Shown here: positions 42,562 to 54,000 of the stretch, piece by piece
Numbering within the stretch: the first letter of the stretch is position 1
How the letters are laid out: each line of letters begins with the position of its first letter
Assembly (NCBI GenBank): GCA_029204225.1
Contig: CM055101.1
Span: forward strand, 1,658,003 to 1,722,002
Direction: 5' to 3'
From: Diphasiastrum complanatum
Lineage: Eukaryota; Streptophyta; Lycopodiopsida; Lycopodiales; Lycopodiaceae
Length of the DNA stretch: 64,000 bases
The notes under the pieces: model-generated
Told to the model about the DNA's origin: nothing
Seen by the model: only the letters and a program-made list of their open reading frames with translations
Databases searched by the model: none
Position numbers and translations under genes: made by a program

Positions 42562-43657
42562 ATGGATTCCCAAGGGAAAGCCAGTCCTATAATGGACAAG
42601 CATGATGGATCCAATTACCATCTATATAAATTTAAGATGATAACTATGCTAATAGCTAACGAATTGTATGATGTTGTTATAGGTGCAGAGGTAAGACCCG
42701 AAGCTCACGATGCTGCAATTTTCCGATGGAAGCTGAAGGATGGCAAAACCTTTGCGCTGATGATCCTCAATATATCAGACACTCAAATCGGCCATGTGTC
42801 TAAAGCTCAGACCTCCAAGGAAGTCTAAGCATTCGGTATGATGTGTGCGACATAGCTTCCAAGCTACATCTCAGGAAGAAGATTTCCTCGCTCAAGATGA
42901 CCAATGGAGATTCCCTATAGAGTCACATCAACCAGTTCAAGAACCTGCGGAAGCAAATGGCCACTGTCGGATATGTCATAGATGATCAAAATGCAGTAAT
43001 GACACTACTTTCAAGCTTGCCAAGCTCATGCGACAGCTGGGTGATGATCATCAGGACACACCCTAAACTGACTCTTTCAAGAGTCATGACAATGTTGTTG
43101 CAGGAATAGACTGTGACACTCCATGGTAGATTTGAAATGACAGTAGTAGCAGTTATCTGATATGGAGGTTTAGCTCCATGATAGAGATGATAAATGTCAC
43201 AAACTTCAGGAGGAAGCCGAAATGCTAGTAGTGAGCTGCTCGAAGGAAGGAACACACCACCATCAAGGGGACTACGCCAACGGCTGATAGAACTACACAA
43301 CCACAACAACAAACTGGGGGATTTTTAAAAGGACATCAAACTTGGGTTCCCATAATGCGGCAACCAAGTGTTAAGCGGACAAGAAGTGGTGGATTTATGT
43401 AGCTTCCAAACTACATCTACGAAAAAACATTTTCTACCTCAAGATGACCAACGGAGATTTCCTACAGAATCACATCAACCAGTTCAAGAACTTGCTAAAG
43501 CAAATGGCCACTTCAGGTTCTATCATAGATGATCGAGATGTAGTAATGACACTGCTTTCAAGCTTCCCAAGCTCATATGACAGCTGGGTGATGATCATCT
43601 TGACACACCCTGAATTGACTCTTTCAAGAGTCATGGCAATGTTGTTTTAGGAATAGA
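42562..43657 (+). pseudogene. copia B1 gag with internal duplication
   Basis: MDSQGKASPIMDKHDGSNYH, FKMITMLIANELYDVVIGAE (N-terminal gag), then in another frame LHLRKKISSLKMTNGDSL, HINQFKNLRKQMATVGYVID, VMTLLSSLPSSCDSWVMIIR, THPKLTLSRVMTMLLQE. After about 330 bp of different sequence (43110-43440) the UBN2 half is repeated: MTNGDFLQNHINQFKNLLKQ, LLSSFPSSYDSWVMIILTHP. The tail 43658-43990 (SSVDSHALYTNKGSTPQKKK) is Lys-rich but lacks a clear knuckle. Confidence 0.85.
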
Positions 43658-44512
43658 GCAGAAGGAACAAAGTCTCTAGTTCCTCAAGTGTCGACTCTCA
43701 TGCCTTGTACACCAACAAAGGCTCAACTCCGCAAAAGAAGAAAGGCCCAAAGCAACCAAAGCTAAATCATGAACTGACACAACATTAAGGGCAGTCAAAC
43801 TTGCCGACAAAGAATTAGCTGTTCTGCACATGTTCCGGTGAACCAACCACAAGATCCAAGATCGCCGCATACTGCAAGAAAAGAACAAAAACAAGGGGCA
43901 GTCGAAACAAGTGGAAAATGCAGGTATAGAAGCACCACAGTCGATTCAAGAATCGGATAATGATGCCTTAATGACTAGCCATCAAAAAACATCGACGACA
44001 GCTCCTGGTTTCTTAACTCCGGAGCCACACAGCACATGACTAGCCATATTGGCTATTTCGAGTCCTATACGCCTTCCAATACCAAATGATGTGTTCACAT
44101 GGGAAACAATAGCACACATGCTATCAAAGGTGAAGGTACAATAAGATTTAGCTTTGCAAACGATCAATCTAAGCTACTTTGAAATGTACTGCATGTACCA
44201 AATCTATCTACAAATTTGCTCTGTGTTAGCAAAATTACAGATCTAGGACATAAAGTAGAATTTGAATCTGATGAGTGTAAAGTAGTTAAAAGGAAAGACA
44301 GGATCCTACCACTCGGAAAGAGACATGGATACTTGTATAGATTAAGTCATTATTGTTCTACCTCTAGTCAGGCTCTTAGTCCTTCTATTCAAAGAAATAA
44401 CAATTTACTCTGGCATTATAGACTTTGTCACCTAAATTATTCTTTTGTACAACAAATGTCTAAACAATCTATTGTTGTTGATCTCGACTATCCAGATAGG
44501 AAAGTCAAATAA
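43658..44512 (+). pseudogene. copia B1 protease and pre-integrase
   Basis: About 43990: SSWFLNSGATQHMTSHIGYF. The catalytic D-S-G-A reads N-S-G-A (AAC at 44015-44017). Then VLHVPNLSTNLLCVSKITDL, GHKVEFESDECKVVKRKDRI, GKRHGYLYRL, and HYRLCHLNYSFVQQMSKQSI (zinc-finger histidine region). Two frame changes and several stops precede 44216, after which about 98 codons are open. Confidence 0.82.
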
Positions 44513-44529
44513 TCTACTTTATCTAGTCT

Positions 44530-45165
44530 GTAAACTGGCCATGAAACCATTTAGATCAGGCCATCAGCATGTTTCTAGCGGATTGCTTGGTGTACTTTAT
44601 CAAGAAGAAGTCAAAAGCTTTCAATTGTTTCAGAATCTTCAAGGAGCATGCACAAAAAGAAATTGGCAGACAAATCAAAGCCCTGAGGTCCAATAATGGT
44701 GGAGAGTACATCTCTGCTAATTTCAAGGAATGCTGCCAGAGCCAAGGCATTGAACAATAGTTTATCACTCCTTATTCGCCTCAATCTAATGGCTTAGCCG
44801 AGAGAAATAATCGTACCTTCATCGAGTCAGCCAAATATATGCTGGCACATGAATCTTTGTCGAAGAGCTTCTGGGTTGAAGCTGTCTCCAGTGCAGCCTA
44901 CGTCCAAAACAAATGTTCGACTAAGGCCCTCGTAGGCAAAACACCACGAGGTTTGGACAGGATCTAAGGCTTCAATGAAGAACCTTCGAGTGTTCGGATG
45001 CATCGCCTATGTTCACATCCCAAAGGAGACGAGGAAGAAATTCAACTTCCGAGGTCTCAAGACCATGCTTACTGGATACACTTCATCTGACCAAGCTATA
45101 CGACTTTGATACCTAGCAGATTTTACTCAGTAGGGATACAGTCTTTATTGAGGATCAGTTTGATG
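44530..45165 (+). pseudogene. copia B1 integrase core
   Basis: CKLAMKPFRSGHQ (CxxC side), then MFLADCLVYFIKKKSKAFNC, IFKEHAQKEIGRQIKALRSN, NGGEYISANFKECC, stop, FITPYSPQSNGLAERNNRTF, IESAKYMLAHESLSKSFWVE, AVSSAAYVQNKCSTKALVGK. The second catalytic Asp reads N in RSNNGGEY; the Glu is present in GLAERNNR. Later text drifts through frames to about 45165. Confidence 0.83.
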
Positions 45166-45612
45166 ATTTCAAAGCCAAATGCAAAGTTCCATGCAAACCT
45201 TTGATGCCTTTGCCTGCGATACGATAATTCGAGCCTCGGGCTCAAGCGTGCCTATAGTCAATGGACTACCCCAATGTCAAATTGGCATGCAAAGTACACT
45301 ACATCAGTTACAAACGTCATTACGGAATTTTTTTTACGTAAACTTCAGTTTTATGGAATTTGTCATCCATTAATACTAATTTGTAAAAGAAAACTGTAAG
45401 AGCACATGCGTATGACCACTAAAATCCATTGTAAATCTCTCATGCGTGTCAGAATCACTCTGATAATCAACATGCAACTAATCCATGCAAGCAGAGTACT
45501 ACAAATTAGGGAAATGACTAGCATGCAATCAGAACAATTTCAAATTTTGCCAATTTTAATCACAGAACTGCAAAACTTCAGATGATCATAACTTTGGCTA
45601 AAGGACACCAAA
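45166..45612. other. no gene recognised
   Basis: A filler between integrase and RT scraps. Its last 75 bp (AATTTCAAATTTTGCCAATT) are shared with the inverted copy near 59230-59285. Confidence 0.5.
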
Positions 45613-45871
45613 TTGGGTGCTATAAAGCTTAGTACAGAGGGAGACCAAGTGGATAAGATGCTTGCTAAACAGATGTTGTCTTCCAAACTTGACATGACCG
45701 ATCTAGACGAAGCTCACTTCTGTTTGGGCATTCAAATCCACAGAGACGAAGAGAGAAGGCTGATCTTTATCACTCAGCAACGGTATCTTCACAATACCCT
45801 GATCAATTGTAAACTACCTCACTCACCAATGGATTCAGGCTTGCGATTATTGAAGGGCCAATGCCAAGAAG
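45613..45871 (+). pseudogene. copia B1 RT C-terminal scrap and polypurine tract
   Basis: KQMLSSKLDMTDLDEAHFCL, GIQIHRDEERRLIFITQQRY, LHNTL, PMDSGLRLLKGQ. This is the thumb/connection part of copia RT (FxMxDLGEAxxxLGIxI). Catalytic palm and RNase H are missing. The purine-rich GAAGGGCCAATGCCAAGAAG leads into the 3' LTR. Inverted copies lie at 58941-59194 and 63102-63235. Confidence 0.82.
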
Positions 45872-45996
45872 TGGTTATGGAACTTAAGACGGTTATTTCA
45901 TATTTAGAACATCTACAAGGCTATATAAAGAGCATTTGTCCTCGCATATTTATTTGAAATGGAATGAAGTGAAGTTAGTGAGTTAGTCTATTTTCA
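45872..45996 (+). repeat. 3' LTR of copia B1 (125 bp)
   Basis: TGGTTATGGAACTTAAGACG ... TTAGTCTATTTTCA. It has TATATAAAGAG and matches 42394-42514, 58816-58940 (minus) and 62976-63101 (minus). Confidence 0.78.
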
Positions 45997-46480
45997 TTTT
46001 ATTGATGTGAATGATTTACTCTCTCTATGCTATTTTCAAGATTATACTTATGAAGTTTTGCTCATATAGTAGAATCTCTCTATTCTTATTTAAGTGATCA
46101 TTGTTATTCCATGCAATGAATGCTTGTCTGATGAGAGGGGAAGTAATGCTTGTTACCAAAATTGAAATACAAGTGACAAGTCTGAAATCGTAGTACATAC
46201 ATAAATGATGAATGGCATGTAGTTCCAACTTCTTTAATTCCATTATCCAAATTTCATAAAAGCAAATCACAAATTGTTATAATATCTATCAATCTGCAAC
46301 GTGTAAACAACCTAAAAGTGAAATTCTAAATTGTTCATAGTAAAGTATGAGGAGATAGGGCCGAATCATGATACCTAAAGGCCAACTAGTGACGTCTAGA
46401 AGAACCTCCTCCTAGTCACCCATGATGTAGTGTAGGCTCTAGCTCAAGACCCTCATCCTCAGCTTGAATAGTTACAAGTT
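45997..46480 (+). repeat. 3' flank of copia B, triplicated
   Basis: TTTTATTGATGTGAATGATT onward recurs inverted at 58370-58815 and 62510-62975. Noncoding. Confidence 0.85.
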
Positions 46481-47480
46481 ACAAAACTTTATGCCTTTTT
46501 GCGAGACTTTTAATGTCGCAGAGCCTAAATGGAATAGAATTCAGAGGCCAAGGTCCTCCTCTCTACTATAAAAAGAGACCAACTCGAGTTTGCTACACAT
46601 GTACATATCTTCATTTCGCAGATTGGTTCTCTTGTGAAATGGATTTATGAATGTCCTTGCTCTCTATCACTTTTCCTCCATCTCTCATGCTTTTATTGTG
46701 TTTTGCTAATTGTTGGATCTGATTGTTATTGGGATTGCATGTTTTATACTTTTTTTGAGAGAGAAAGGGAGCTATAGAAAGAGTAAGCTATTTTCATTGT
46801 GGATCTAGTGTTAATGGATGTAGTGTTAATCCTTAGGGTTAGTGGATGGTAGAGTTAGATGTGAATCTTCCATTCATAGGAAATCTAAACTATGCTATCA
46901 CTCTCATGGGAACGAATCTATGCATGAACTAACTTCATCTCCTTGATGCTAGATTGATTAGATCTTGGGTTGAGGATAGGCAAGGAAAGAAACCCACTAT
47001 AAGGATCCGTCTTTGCCAAAAAATTTCTAAAAATTATCCATTACTAACAAAGAAGCCATCTTTGAGCCCAAATTCATCTCAGAATTATGTGCAAGCTCGT
47101 AGCACTATTGTTGAGCAAGATTCCAATTTCTAGGCTACTTTGATAATTTTCAACTGAATACATAATTTTGAGATCTCTATTCTCTGTAATGCTTCCAATT
47201 GATCATTCAAAAACTCCAACAACTCATTAGGATTCAGATTCCTGCATTTTAGCAGCTACACCTATCTTTGAATTTCTTTCGGCATGTTGAGTGCTATTCT
47301 AGTTATGCATCAGTATCACAATCTAGATACCCTTAGTGTTGCAAACAATCATTTTTACAGTAACATATAATGTGGAGACAAGTAGAGACTTGTGTTCTTC
47401 AGGCTGCAAGGAATGATCGAGAGCACGCTACACCAATTGTTGCAGTTACAATTTTATTACAATCTCCACAAATGGCAAAT
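46481..47480. other. no gene; 46885-47010 is a fragment of the 9.2-kb repeat
   Basis: AACTATGCTATCACTCTCAT to GGAAAGAAACCCACTA matches 9414-9525 and 19890-20010. The rest is noncoding. The short ORF at 47483-47698 has no recognisable content and is not called. Confidence 0.55.
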
Positions 47481-48520
47481 TAATGGTGTCATACATGTGT
47501 TTCTTTTGTGACATCAGACACTTGCTAAGTGGAGAATTTGATTTAATAAAAAAAATATGTGATACTGGCAGAGGGGAAATGCAGATGCCAACGACGATTC
47601 CACTTAGTAATAGCTTTGTGGCATTTTCTATGGTGCTAGAAAACCTAAGCTACTCTATGAAAAGTGATTTGAACTCCATTTTGAGTTGTTCTATTTAAAT
47701 TGAGAAACCTTGCCAATCTCTAAAAGGGTTTTATACGAGAAGATGATGTGGGTCTAGTTGCCAACATTGTTAAAGAAGTTTGGCTAGTTTTGGTGATTTG
47801 GAGCTGTATTTGGGATTTCTATGTTTTGGTTGTTACAAAATCATTTTCAAGGTGCCTACTTTTTGTTTGAATTTGTAGTCCCACCAAAAATGATCAAATA
47901 AATGAACGACGTGCATTTTAAAACGAATATGACTATTTTCGTTGCCACTAACAACAAGTCTTCTAGAAATTGACCATAGTGTCATGATGAGTCAGAGAAC
48001 CCTCACCATAAATTTGTTCGTACCCTTGGCCTTATAATGTCCTCAAGTTGCTAGGCAATACCTATCACTAATTGTTATTGGCACTATCTATGTATTGAAG
48101 TGTGATGTATTTAGAACACCCATTTCAAAAGCTCAAACTAGGAAAAGATTGTCGAATCATAAATGTCAAAGTGGTACAAGCAAACTTAAACTCTGTTGGA
48201 GGTTGTAGAAGTAGCATTTTTCAATAAAGTTTTGGATTTGTATCATGGTAGAGCTATAGGCAGGTATTTGGGCCCTTGAGATGCATAGTATATGAGCTAA
48301 AATTTGAGCTACTTCGACCCATGAGGTTTTGCAACTTACTTAACCTAAAAGTACATCACAAAATAATTGTCCTCAATACATGTGGATCTTTCATGTTTTC
48401 ACACTAGATGGTCAGACTTTGGAGATAGTTTTTGCATACGCTTACTTGGAATCATTCTTCACAAGAGCCACTTTTGCAATGTAGAACAAAATGTTGAACA
48501 AAATAGAGTGAAAAAGAGCG

Positions 48521-48522
<2 letters not shown>

Positions 48523-48552
<30 letters not shown>
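48523..48552. repeat. (CT)n microsatellite
   Basis: 30 bp of pure CT dinucleotides. Confidence 0.95.
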
Positions 48553-48555
<3 letters not shown>

Positions 48556-48606
48556 ACTCACCTTATCTTTGATAGACTTTGGGGACAATCAAAAAGTGCG
48601 ATGACA

Positions 48607-48820
48607 GATTGATTGTGAATCTGTGCAAAAGCAGGTGCGCTATCAATCCAGCCTGCGCCCACAGCCACAGCCACAGCATAGCACTGAGAGGAAAAGTAAT
48701 ATGCCACCAGAAAGATTGATTGTGAATCCGTGCAAGCAGTAGGTACGCTATCAATCCAGCCTGCGCCCACAGCCATAGCCACAACATAGTGTTGATAGGA
48801 AAAGCAATATGCCACTAGAA
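48607..48820. repeat. two-copy tandem repeat, 107-bp period
   Basis: GATTGATTGTGAATCYGTGC ... CAATCCAGCCTGCGCCCACA ... ATGCCACYAGAA, once from 48607 and again from 48714. The minus-strand ORF that repeats GAGWIDS is a product of the duplication. Confidence 0.92.
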
Positions 48821-48992
48821 TGATCCGCCTAAAAATGTAACAAACACCAAAACTAATGCTAGCGCTGCTTTATTCCCTTTTGTCGGCAAGCTCACCACTA
48901 AATGTCTCCCTCCGTCCTATCCCTTCCGCACACATGCTCGATCCTTCATTGCTTCTCCTGGCTCGCATGTGTCCTCTCTTGCAAGAGCCCAG

Positions 48993-49015
48993 ACTCTCTC
49001 TCTCTCTCTCTCTCT
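48993..49015. repeat. (CT)n microsatellite
   Basis: 23 bp of CT dinucleotides. Confidence 0.92.
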
Positions 49016-49179
49016 AAACTCACATTATTGCTATTTTTCATCTCAACATTCAAAAAACTCTAAAATATCAGCACTCAAGCACGCGATGTGAATGATCTTG
49101 TGGATACTGCACATTCACTGATCTATCGCTCTATCCCTTCCAACAGGACCAACAACTTCTGATTCCAACACTACAACAA

Positions 49180-49535
49180 GCTCCATGTTTCCCTGACAGC
49201 AAAGGTAGCAGTAAAACGTTTCCCTGGCAACGAAGGTAGCAAAGAGGTATCCCTGGCAGTAAATCCACAGAATGTTTCTCTGGTAGCAAGCATTCCCTAC
49301 AAGCAAGGGCAGCAAAGAGGTATCCCTAGTAGCACCACGTTTTGCTGGCAGCAAAGGCAGCGAGATGTCAATGGCAATGTCAAATGTTAGCAAGGCAACA
49401 CGATGGCAATGGCAGCGAAGGTAGCGAGATGGAAATGCAATTTTTAACAAGCCAACATGATGGCAGCAAAGGCAACAAGATGGCAATGGCAACCACGATG
49501 GTAGGGCAATGACAATGGCAACGACGATGCCAGAG
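49180..49535. repeat. GGCAGCAAAGG / GATGGCAATGG minisatellite
   Basis: Degenerate units of about 10-24 bp built on GGCAGCAAAGGTAGC and GATGGCAATGGCA. They repeat irregularly through the stretch, purine-rich on the plus strand. The minus-strand ORF (125 codons, L/C/H-rich) over it is a repeat artefact. Confidence 0.8.
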
Positions 49536-49748
49536 ATTTCTAGAGATTTCTAGCACCTCCTCCTTTCATGTCACATTTAATGCTCATGGAATGCAACGAT
49601 TCTGAATATCCCAACAAGTTGCAAACCGGCACATGCCAGTTTACTCTTGTCTAGGGCTACGTGGCCCAATGAAAATGCTAGAATCTCATTTTGTCTAGCA
49701 CTGCCCACATTCTCTCACCGAATGTTCTCACAACCCTAAAAAACTAAA

Positions 49749-49775
49749 TATCTCTCTCTCTCTCTCTCTCTCTCT
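49749..49775. repeat. (CT)n microsatellite
   Basis: 27 bp of TC dinucleotides. Confidence 0.93.
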
Positions 49776-50489
49776 GCTCCAAACCATAATTTGTCACATC
49801 TACGTCACTGCTCCAAAACACAAACGCTCTTCCAATACACAAACATTATTATCCACTTGTGAATTTCCTTCATAAAAATATGATGCTTAATATGCCATTA
49901 TTTGCTTCCCTTCATGCTTAATAGTGAGGCTAAAGGGTGCCCTTCATGTACCCTTCGTGAGTGAAACTCATAGGCGTAGCCTCTTCATTTGATTGTCTTG
50001 TCTCCATGTTCAGTTGTTTCAGTCATATATCGATTAGCTTATCAGCTCAATGTGTGCTTACTATTCAGTTCTCATTGTTTTTTCCTTCACCTCTTTGGCC
50101 AAGGATCAACAAAACCATCAGCTGCTTTGAAAGGTGCTTGGTCTGTGATGGTTTTGTAGATCTGTGGGCAGTGAATCAAGCTCGGTGTTGTGTTGTGGTG
50201 GAAGTTGATGAGAGTAGTGTGTGGTGCTCTGAGTTTAAATGGTTTTTGGTAGTTGAGGTTTTATGTTTGATCATGCGTGTTTGGATGAGTAACGAGTTGT
50301 GCTATTTTTGCCTGGCAATAGTCTTTGTAACTTTAGCAGAGGAGTTGCGCATTTGGTCTTGCCTCATTTAGAATCTATTCCAATTGGTGGATTATTGAAG
50401 AAGATGGAGGGTCTTGTCTACTGGGATGATCCGGACTCTGAGGTTCGAAGATATAGTTGATACAACAATCGCAAAGTTGAGAGCAGTCG
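49776..50489. other. no gene recognised
   Basis: A plus-strand ORF (49961-50371) rich in C, F, W and V has no domain I recognise and no stop-free relative in the window. I treat it as chance. Confidence 0.4.
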
Positions 50490-50610
50490 ACAAAAGAACT
50501 TCAAACTCACGATCTTTTGTGCATCTGTGTCATACATCTTGTATGCCTTGGCTCTTTCATCATATCCAAGGAAAATACACTTAGTTTTGATTAAAAAGAC
50601 TATATTTGTG
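50490..50610 (-). pseudogene. copia integrase C-terminal scrap
   Basis: The minus strand reads NIVFLIKTKCIFLGYDERAK, AYKMYDTDAQKIVSLKFF. The CIFLGYxxxxKAYKxY motif is the conserved post-core segment of copia integrases. Only about 39 codons, with nothing else attached, from a lineage different from A (which has FVGYSEVSKAYKVY). Confidence 0.75.
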
Positions 50611-52075
50611 CAAGAATTACTGCAAAATGCTAATGGCGTGCTCTGAATTGGTTGGAAATGCGAGGAATCAAAATATTTACTCTAAAGAAGACTCTAAGAC
50701 CAAGCGAAGCCCAAGTGAGAGTCTTCTTTTTGCTTCCTAAGGGCAATGAAGAGAGAGAGAGTGGCTAATAACGCAACATTTAGGGCCACCCAGACCCCTA
50801 TATGTAGTACATAATCCTCCAATTCCGATTATCTGCCCATCTTTTAATAATCTTCACAACAACAAAATAAACAAGCAAACTCATAATGACGACTTTCACT
50901 CTACCACTAAGTATACTCATCAAATTTCTTTATTATATGATTGCTTGCAAAATAAGCTCATTATGAATAGCTTATGGATCCATGAGTTTGGATGTGTTAC
51001 GGTCTCATAGTGTAAAACAAATTTGTTGAAAAAAAAAAAGATTGATCTAAGCCTAATATTTTAGACACTCTAATGAGAAGTTAGCCCCAAGGGTTGTCTT
51101 CGGATCTGCAAACCCTCCAACACTGAGTCTAGCAATGATGGAACGCCCAGTCATTTGGCATATGGCTCAGCAGTAGAGCTTTAACCTCACACATAATGTT
51201 TAGAAAGGTTTTCCTCAACCTACTCCCTTGTGCTCCAAAGAGTATTGTCTTTCAAAGGATACTTCGAGCTGCATGTATATTGGAAGTAATACACTAGAAT
51301 CATGGCTGAATCCATGAGAAAACTATAATATGTGCATTGTGTGATGTATTTCAATGTCTCATTGAGTCCTTAGTCGTTCAAGTGTATTGATCATCAATTG
51401 TTCATATCATCATTGTATAGAGGTATAATCACTCTCCAAATACTTAAACAACAATTGGTTTTCCTTTAGCAAAAGGCAAGGAATAAAAACAAGTAAAATA
51501 GCAAAATCCGATTCTTTCCCAACATAGCCGATTCTTTCCTATGTTAAACAAGTTGAGAAAAGTTTCGAAAAGATCCATATTTTGATATACGATATATGCA
51601 TTTGATGTACAATATCAAGTGATAGAAGCACAAAATATAGCCTTTAATATGAAGACAAATTTCTATCCTAGGTAACCAATTGTGGTCACCTAATATATCA
51701 CAACGAACTAGTTTATATCACGTTCAGATTTGTGCACATCTTACTATGTTTGAATGCACTCAAGTAGTAAAGACATTGTGTTGAAGCAAAATGAAAGATC
51801 TAGAATTACTCCAATATTGACTACATGCCATTTGGATTTTATGTCAGAACAAAACATTCTTTCTAACACAAATTTATCTCAGTTTTTTTTTAAAGATTTT
51901 CTTTTGATGCATTAATTGCAATATGAGAAATCTTTAATTGATTAATGGCATTTGGGTCTTTGCTTGCTCTACAACTCCATAGAACTGTGAAGACAGATTC
52001 CCAACGACTAGGGTCATTATGATTGCGTCTCTATTTTTTCTCCCAACAATCTGTGTATTACGATTCTATTGATTG
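50611..52075. other. no gene recognised; one 12-bp hairpin
   Basis: AAAGAAGACTCT (50684-50695) and AGAGTCTTCTTT (50718-50729) form a perfect 12-bp stem with a 22-nt loop. Otherwise AT-rich noncoding DNA. Confidence 0.5.
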
Positions 52076-52800
52076 TCACTTTCTGAAAATAGGTTCCCAC
52101 CAATCTACTAATACATGCATGTAGTTCACATGGCCTTCTTGTGTATTAATTGAACTAGCTGCAGAACCCAACCAAACAGGGCATTGATTTTCATCATATG
52201 GTCTAATCACAGTGAACTTGGAATCTTGTTCATTAACGATATCGTTCAGCAAACCATACAAACTGAACACCTTTTTAATGAAGAGTTGAGCAAGTTCATA
52301 AGCTTTGACAGTAGTTTTTGTTGGAATCAACTGCACCATTTTGGTTAGCCCGTGAACTACTACCCAAATAGCATCATGACCCTTCTCTGACTTGGGAATT
52401 TTCTCTTAACAAGGTCAAGTGTCCTCTGTATACCAGGCAGGCTGTCCCGCGTTGGGGCAATTGTGGCACTCGTGCAGGATTTGGGCCCTAATATCCACGA
52501 TATCTAGCGCACAAACTTTTTCTCTACGGAAAAGAAAACCATTTCTAATGAAATAATTATCAAGTATCTTCTCTTCACGAGATTTCTTGGAATCCTGCTT
52601 TCCTAGATTTTCTCTCAAAATAGAGCTTCTTGCCAGGACATCTTGCCAAATATGACCAAAACAATCATCGGTCCGACAAAGATCTCGCAGAGAAAGATAC
52701 AAATCGGATTGGAAGTCAGCAAAGCATAACTGATTAGCTTCTCCAATCCAGCTCTTTCCAATGATGCATGCTGGTTCTTCCCAATGACTTAGGATTCTAG
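52076..52800 (-). pseudogene. Ty3/gypsy integrase relic (inverted copy)
   Basis: The minus strand begins HWEEPACIIGKSWIGEANQL, LYLSLRDLCRTDDCFGHIWQ, KILDNYFIRNGFLFRREKVC, ILHECHNCPNAGQPAWYTED (HHCC zinc-binding part). A deletion of about 165 bp relative to 60063-60229 follows, then KGHDAIWVVVHGLTKMVQLI, FSLYGLLNDIVNEQDSKFT, where it diverges. The 59668-61056 copy reads VVVDRLTK where this one has H. Non-functional. Confidence 0.85.
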
Positions 52801-52930
52801 GCTATGTTTCGGTCAAAATTGTTTGGTTTTTCATGTTTCTTTGCACAAAATAGATAGTAAGAACCATAATCCAGCAAGATCAGACCAATTAGATGGTTAT
52901 AATTCTATAAATTTGATGGAATAGTAACTT
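52801..52930 (-). repeat. upstream flank of gypsy integrase, inverted
   Basis: GGCTATGTTTCGGTCAAAAT to ATGGTTATAATTCTATAAAT is the reverse complement of 59540-59660, so the two gypsy copies share their upstream sequence. Confidence 0.85.
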
Positions 52931-53099
52931 CTATCACTCAGATTGAAAATATTTGAAGGAGAAGTCATGTTTGTAATGAAGTGAATCCTTTTAGTGGAAG
53001 CACTTATTACTGACTTTTCTTGGATTTGGATATTTTTATATATCATCTTTCCAGTTAACTTTTATTGGAATTGATAATTTCTTTAAAAGGAGGGGTGAA

Positions 53100-53400
53100 G
53101 TGGTTGTTCATCAATGATCTTTAAAAATCGAGTGCAAAGTTTTGTATAGATTACAACAACGATGTTGTATTCATTTGTGTAGCCCCAAATTTTCATATGA
53201 AAACTTTAATAGATTTTTGGAAGGAGCACATTACAACAATTCATTCTGAGGATGAAGACATGTGATAACATGGCATGATCTAGTTGTCTCTTATTTCGAT
53301 CTACATAATGCAAAATAGTTATTTCTTGTGATAGTTTATTTGTTGTTTTAAAAAGATTGAGCTTAGAGTAGAATAAGTGTATTCTGATACCAGGGCGAAG
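53100..53400 (+). repeat. partial unit U and adjoining copia-B upstream text
   Basis: ATCGAGTGCAAAGTTTTGTA, GATTACAACAACGATGTTGT to GAAGACATGTGATAACATGG matches 8800-8960 with a small deletion. It is followed by GATTGAGCTTAGAGTAGAAT, shared with 42270 and 54945. Confidence 0.8.
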
Positions 53401-53470
53401 ATCAAATCGATCAAAGGTCAAACCTTATTTTGACCCAAAGTCCATATGTTATTCCGATCCTTGTCAAAAG

Positions 53471-53591
53471 CGATTATGGAACTTAAGAGGGTTATTTTAT
53501 ATTTAGAACATGAGGCTATATAAAGAGCATTTGTTCTCGCATATTTCTTTGAAATGGAATGAAGTGAAGTTAGTGAGTTAGTCTATTTTCA
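53471..53591 (+). repeat. copia B LTR copy (121 bp)
   Basis: CGATTATGGAACTTAAGAGG ... TCTATTTTCA; the first base is C instead of T. It is followed by the same leader and gag ATG (53638) as B1. Confidence 0.75.
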
Positions 53592-53637
53592 TTCTCAAGT
53601 CACTGATAGTTACTACTAGAACTTAGACTAAATCCAC

Positions 53638-53770
53638 ATGGATTCCCAAGGGAAAGCCAGTCCTATAATGGACAAGCATGATGGAGCCAATTAAGCTGGG
53701 TGATGATCATCACGACACACCCTAAACTGACTCTTTTAAGAGTCATGACAATGTTGTTGCAGGAATAGAC
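53638..53770 (+). pseudogene. copia B gag relic with large deletion
   Basis: MDSQGKASPIMDKHDGAN followed directly by LGDDHHDTP-type frame text. In the right frame the UBN2 end is SWVMIITTHPKLTLLRVMTM. About 360 bp of gag are missing. The following 53771-54000 matches 43110-43320 of B1, a segment of unknown origin. Confidence 0.75.
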
Positions 53771-54000
53771 TGCGACACTCCATGGTAGATTCGAAACGAC
53801 AGTAGTAGCAGTTATCTGATATAAAGGTTCAGCTCCATGACAGAGACGATAAATGTAACAAACTTCAGGAGGAAGCCGAAATGCTAGTAGTGAGCTGCTA
53901 GAAGGAAGGAACACAACACCATCAGGGGGAGTACACCAAGGGCTGATACAACTACACAACTGCAATAGCAAGCTGGGGGTTTCCAAATACGAAAAGATAA

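Noticed and set aside
42986-43312. Minus-strand ORF of 108 codons, also seen at 53663-54016
   Set aside because: Its conservation is explained by the shared plus-strand gag tail and insert. It has no recognisable domain and opposes the gag strand.
49961-50371. 136-codon plus-strand ORF
   Set aside because: Cys/Phe/Trp/Val-rich composition with no motif and no relative in the window; consistent with chance.
53381-53396. Minus-strand TGGTATCAGAAT as a primer-binding site
   Set aside because: It matches the PBS start, and the word recurs near 37835, 42310 and 54975, but no gag or leader follows on the minus strand and no LTR end can be defined.
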